Under the pieces are notes generated by a model, which saw only the letters and a program-made list of their open reading frames with translations, searched no databases and was not told the origin of the DNA. A stretch of DNA of 33,097 nucleotides from the NCBI RefSeq assembly GCF_004000845.1, contig NZ_BIMA01000081.1:1-33097 (forward strand), written 5' to 3'. The stretch is from Paenibacillus koleovorans NBRC 103111 (lineage in GTDB: Bacteria; Bacillota; Bacilli; Paenibacillales; NBRC-103111). The position numbers and the translations under genes are program-made. This document shows positions 30,649 to 33,097 of the stretch, piece after piece. The first letter of the stretch is position 1, and each line of letters starts with the position of its first letter.

Positions 30649-30693
30649 AACGGCCGTTGATTTACATTATAGACATTACACTCATCGGCTCAA
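30649..30693 (-). promoter_or_regulatory. promoter and TetR operator for the SDR gene
   Basis: On the minus strand TTGAGC (30688-30693), 16-bp spacer and TATAAT (30666-30671) form a promoter. AACGGCCGTT (30649-30658) is a perfect 10-bp palindrome at the expected start point, where a bound TetR dimer would block transcription. A CGTTGATT segment is repeated nearby (30637 and 30655). Confidence 0.55.
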
Positions 30694-30772
30694 TAAGTAA
30701 TGTTTCCGAAATCGTCCCATAAACAACAAAACCCTCAGAACTGTTGAGGATCTGAAGGAGGTAACCTAATCT

Positions 30773-31357
30773 ATGAGTGAAGTTGTCAAAACCGACCGCC
30801 GCATACTACGCACTAAACAAGCGATTACTACGGCGTTTCTGGAGCTGTTCGCGAAAAAAGATTTCGAGCAAATTACGATCAACGAAATAGCGGATCGGGC
30901 AAACGTAAATCGAGGCACCGTGTACTTGCATTTCAGCGACAAATACGAGCTGCTGGACAAATGCATGGAATCGCATATCCAAGAGCTGATCTCATTATGC
31001 CAGTCTCAAGACACCGGTCCGATCCAGCCCGGTGTCATACGCGACCCAAAACCTTTTTTCGACTATGTGCAAGAGCATTATGCCTTCCTCTCCGCACTGT
31101 TCTCCAACCAAAGAGCGTTTGTATTCCGCGACCGATTGCTCCACTATATCGCATCCAGTCTCACAGCTAAGCTGGAAAGGCCAGACCGTGCGATCGACAA
31201 GGAAGTCAACGCGCAATTCATGGCCTCCGCCTTTATCGGTGTTGTGGAATGGTGGATCCGGCATCAGATGCCGCATTCCACCAAGTACATGGCCGATCAA
31301 GTCCACCATCTATTCAGCCATTCGCAAGGCTCACCTCCGGCGGATACACGCAATTAG
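30773..31357 (+). CDS. TetR/AcrR family transcriptional regulator
   Basis: This 194-residue repressor has an N-terminal TetR helix-turn-helix (DRRILRTKQAITTAFLELFAKKDFEQITINEIADRANVNRGTVYLHFSDKYELL) and a C-terminal ligand domain of the TetR_C_33/YbiH-like kind in bacilli. AAGGAGGT sits 10 nt before the ATG, a strong ribosome site. Divergent from the SDR gene, it likely represses it by the palindrome at 30649-30658. The end overlaps the convergent kinase by 4 bp. Confidence 0.9.
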   Translation: MSEVVKTDRRILRTKQAITTAFLELFAKKDFEQITINEIADRANVNRGTVYLHFSDKYELLDKCMESHIQELISLCQSQDTGPIQPGVIRDPKPFFDYVQEHYAFLSALFSNQRAFVFRDRLLHYIASSLTAKLERPDRAIDKEVNAQFMASAFIGVVEWWIRHQMPHSTKYMADQVHHLFSHSQGSPPADTRN

Positions 31358-32832
31358 CCGACCAACAACGCCAGATCAGTGTAAATGGGCAGTGTAATTT
31401 CAATCGTTGTGCCGACTCCCTCTACACTGCTCACTTTGATTTGGCCGGAATGGTTCTCGATGATCGTTTTGCTTACCATAAAGCCTAACCCCGTCCCATT
31501 TTGCTTCGTCGTCATGAAGGGTTGGCCTAGCTTGGCGAGGATGTCCTTCGGTATGCCGCAGCCATCATCGACGATTCGGATTAAGATATCTTGCTCGCTA
31601 AGGCTCTGAATCTGAATGCGAATCATGCCGCCGTCCGCCATCGACTCCATCGCATTTTTGATAAAGTTGATAAACACCTGCTTGATCTGATTCTCATCGC
31701 AATACAGATGCGAGACTCCCGGCTTGTACTCGGTGACGAACTGGATGTTCTTCAGATTCGCTTGGGAGTCCAACAGCGCCAGCACTTGGGATAAGAGCAC
31801 GCGGATATCCTTAGGCTCATATTTGATCAACTGCGGCTTGGCGAGAAGCAAGAGTTCGCTTAGAATCAACTCGATGCGTTCAATTTCCGAAGTCATTATG
31901 TCAAAATATTTTTGTTTCTCGCCATACCCGGATCTCATGAGCTGGATAAAGCCTTTGATCGAGGTAATTGGGTTCCGGATTTCATGAGCGATGCCTGCCG
32001 CCAGCTGGCCCGCTACCGAGAGCTTCTCGGAATTTTTCATATGCTCTTGGGCCAGCTTCCAATTCGTTATGTCTTGATATGTAACCGACCAGGCATGATT
32101 GCCTCCCCGTGTATTGAGAATCGGAGTGGCCGATACCATCACGTTAAGCCCTTCCCCATTTTTGCGTAGCCGAACCGTTTCTACCCCTCTTAACGTTTCC
32201 CCATTTCTCAACCGCTCGCTGAGCTGCCGGGACTCCGCCATCACATCCGCCGGCACGAACGGGACGGAATGGATGTTCAAGCCGACAATCTCTTCCTGGG
32301 ACCAGCCGAAAATCATCTCAAAGGCATGATTGACGCGCTCAACAATAAATTGATCGTTGCAAATGAGGATGGCATCGGCATTATTGTCGATAAACGACTC
32401 CAGCTGCATCGTTCGCATCTGGAGATCATGCTGCGCATGCTTCTTCGCCGTAATGTCGCGGCAAATACCGGTAATTCCAATGATCATCCCCGTCTGGTCT
32501 CGAATCGGAGACAGCGTCGCTTCCACTTCGATCCACTTGCCGTCCTTCCGCTCACGAATCGTCTCCATTCCAACTACCGTTTCGCCGGTACGAATGCGCC
32601 TGTGCAGCTCATCCATGTCAGCTTTCAGATAATCAGGAATCATGGGCAATCTGGATCCAATAATATCTTCCGCCGACCAGCCGAACAATGTTTCAAAAGC
32701 CGGATTCACATCAATGACCGTATCAGCCGCATCGATCAGCCATATTGCATCGGCATTATGCTCGATGACGGACAGCAGCTGCACGGTCCTAACATGGTAT
32801 GCTTCTTCCCCCAATAGTCTCTGAGTAAACAT
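31354..32832 (-). CDS. PAS-domain sensor histidine kinase (sporulation-kinase-like)
   Basis: This 492-residue soluble kinase has two PAS domains (about 15-130, with the PAC end GITGICRDIT, and about 145-260) and no membrane span, then HisKA with the phosphorylated H283 in GIAHEIRNP and HATPase_c with N box NFIKNAMESM, G1 DDGCGIP and G2 GTGLGF. The layout resembles the KinA/KinE kinases feeding the Spo0 phosphorelay. It has no adjacent response regulator (orphan). AGGAGG lies upstream of the ATG. PAS ligands or signals are unknown. It overlaps the TetR gene by 4 bp at the stop codons. Confidence 0.92.
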   Translation of the reverse strand: MFTQRLLGEEAYHVRTVQLLSVIEHNADAIWLIDAADTVIDVNPAFETLFGWSAEDIIGSRLPMIPDYLKADMDELHRRIRTGETVVGMETIRERKDGKWIEVEATLSPIRDQTGMIIGITGICRDITAKKHAQHDLQMRTMQLESFIDNNADAILICNDQFIVERVNHAFEMIFGWSQEEIVGLNIHSVPFVPADVMAESRQLSERLRNGETLRGVETVRLRKNGEGLNVMVSATPILNTRGGNHAWSVTYQDITNWKLAQEHMKNSEKLSVAGQLAAGIAHEIRNPITSIKGFIQLMRSGYGEKQKYFDIMTSEIERIELILSELLLLAKPQLIKYEPKDIRVLLSQVLALLDSQANLKNIQFVTEYKPGVSHLYCDENQIKQVFINFIKNAMESMADGGMIRIQIQSLSEQDILIRIVDDGCGIPKDILAKLGQPFMTTKQNGTGLGFMVSKTIIENHSGQIKVSSVEGVGTTIEITLPIYTDLALLVG

Positions 32833-32877
32833 AGTTCCTCCTCACTAATATCGACGTAGAATCCCAACTTGTACTCT

Positions 32878-32895
32878 TTTGACAGGGGGTCGAAA
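32878..32895 (-). promoter_or_regulatory. Spo0A-box-like sites upstream of the kinase
   Basis: TTTGACA (32878-32884) is, on the gene strand, TGTCAAA, which fits the 0A-box core TGTCRAA. GTCGAAA (32889-32895) with its left neighbour is one base off TGTCGAA. Seven-base matches occur often by chance, so this is weak. Confidence 0.2.
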
Positions 32896-33036
32896 AATTC
32901 CTTGTGGGCAACTGAACTCTTTTATCCCGGCTGCCAATGATCATCTTACATTTCCTATATCTGCATAATGGGCAAAGTGGGGCTTATGACGATCAGCCGC
33001 TGCGATCATTTTGATGCTGTACTTTTTCTTGGGAAA

Positions 33037-33071
33037 TAAGAAAAACCATCAGGGAAGAACACCCTGATGGT
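33037..33071 (-). terminator. intrinsic terminator of a gene beyond the right edge
   Basis: ACCATCAGGG (33045-33054) and CCCTGATGGT (33062-33071) form a perfect 10-bp stem with a 7-nt loop. The A-rich run at 33037-33045 becomes a T-tract on the minus strand, so it should end a minus-strand gene to the right. The kinase upstream gap (32833-33036) holds no gene. Confidence 0.85.
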
Positions 33072-33097
33072 CCTCTGGCGAAAGCGCTCAGTTGGCG

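Noticed and set aside
32890-32940. Sigma-H promoter for the sensor kinase
   Set aside because: An AGGAATT-like -35 is present but no GAAT -10 at the correct distance.

Overview
The window looks like a chromosomal stretch from a Gram-positive, low-to-mid GC, spore-forming bacillus, most likely Paenibacillaceae (Paenibacillus/Cohnella-like). This is an inference from gene families (class Ib nrdHIEF, CbiMNQO, CBO0543 family, KinA/KinE-like PAS kinase, MlrC family), strong AGGAGG-type ribosome binding sites, frequent GTG/TTG starts and moderately GC-rich codons. I found no rRNA, tRNA, IS element, phage gene or CRISPR array.

Layout. (1) 1-664: non-coding, with a short interspersed repeat and a palindrome. 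(2) 665-2287: Fe(II)/2-oxoglutarate dioxygenase (PhyH family) followed by an AraC regulator. (3) 2385-13332: an 11-kb metal-homeostasis block. It holds an ECF-type Ni/Co importer (cbiMNQO), a Tat-exported two-domain multicopper oxidase paired with an unusual ZIP transporter, a CPA2 antiporter behind a terminator-containing leader, a Zn/Cd-type ArsR sensor, divergent CopC and CopD proteins, and a CadA/ZntA-type P1B ATPase. Two matching ArsR/SmtB-type operators (9904-9923 and 11094-11113) tie copD and cadA to the sensor. (4) 13348-19199: acetyltransferase; a three-gene membrane/Gdh3/GMC dehydrogenase operon; and a divergent TPP-oxidase plus SDR pair resembling stress genes ydaP/ydaD of B. subtilis. 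(5) 19247-21548: MlrC-family metallopeptidase and SDR operon. (6) 21680-25615: class Ib ribonucleotide reductase operon nrdHIEF with overlapping genes, a promoter, and a long leader containing a terminator-like hairpin and a possible short ORF. (7) 25710-29052: metE with tandem LysR-type boxes, and a convergent LysR regulator that probably controls it. (8) 29341-33071: CBO0543 membrane protein; an SDR/TetR divergent pair with an operator on the SDR start site; a PAS sensor kinase; and the terminator of a gene beyond the right edge.

How it works together. The metal block imports Ni/Co, probably oxidises and imports another metal, and senses and exports Zn/Cd, with candidate Fur-family and ArsR-family sites in the promoters. 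The most interesting unexplained pieces are the oxidase/ZIP pair with its extra extracytoplasmic domain, the two leader regions with internal terminators (antiporter and nrdHIEF), and the sugar-dehydrogenase operon that lacks a cytochrome subunit. All functions are read from sequence motifs by eye; no database search was run.
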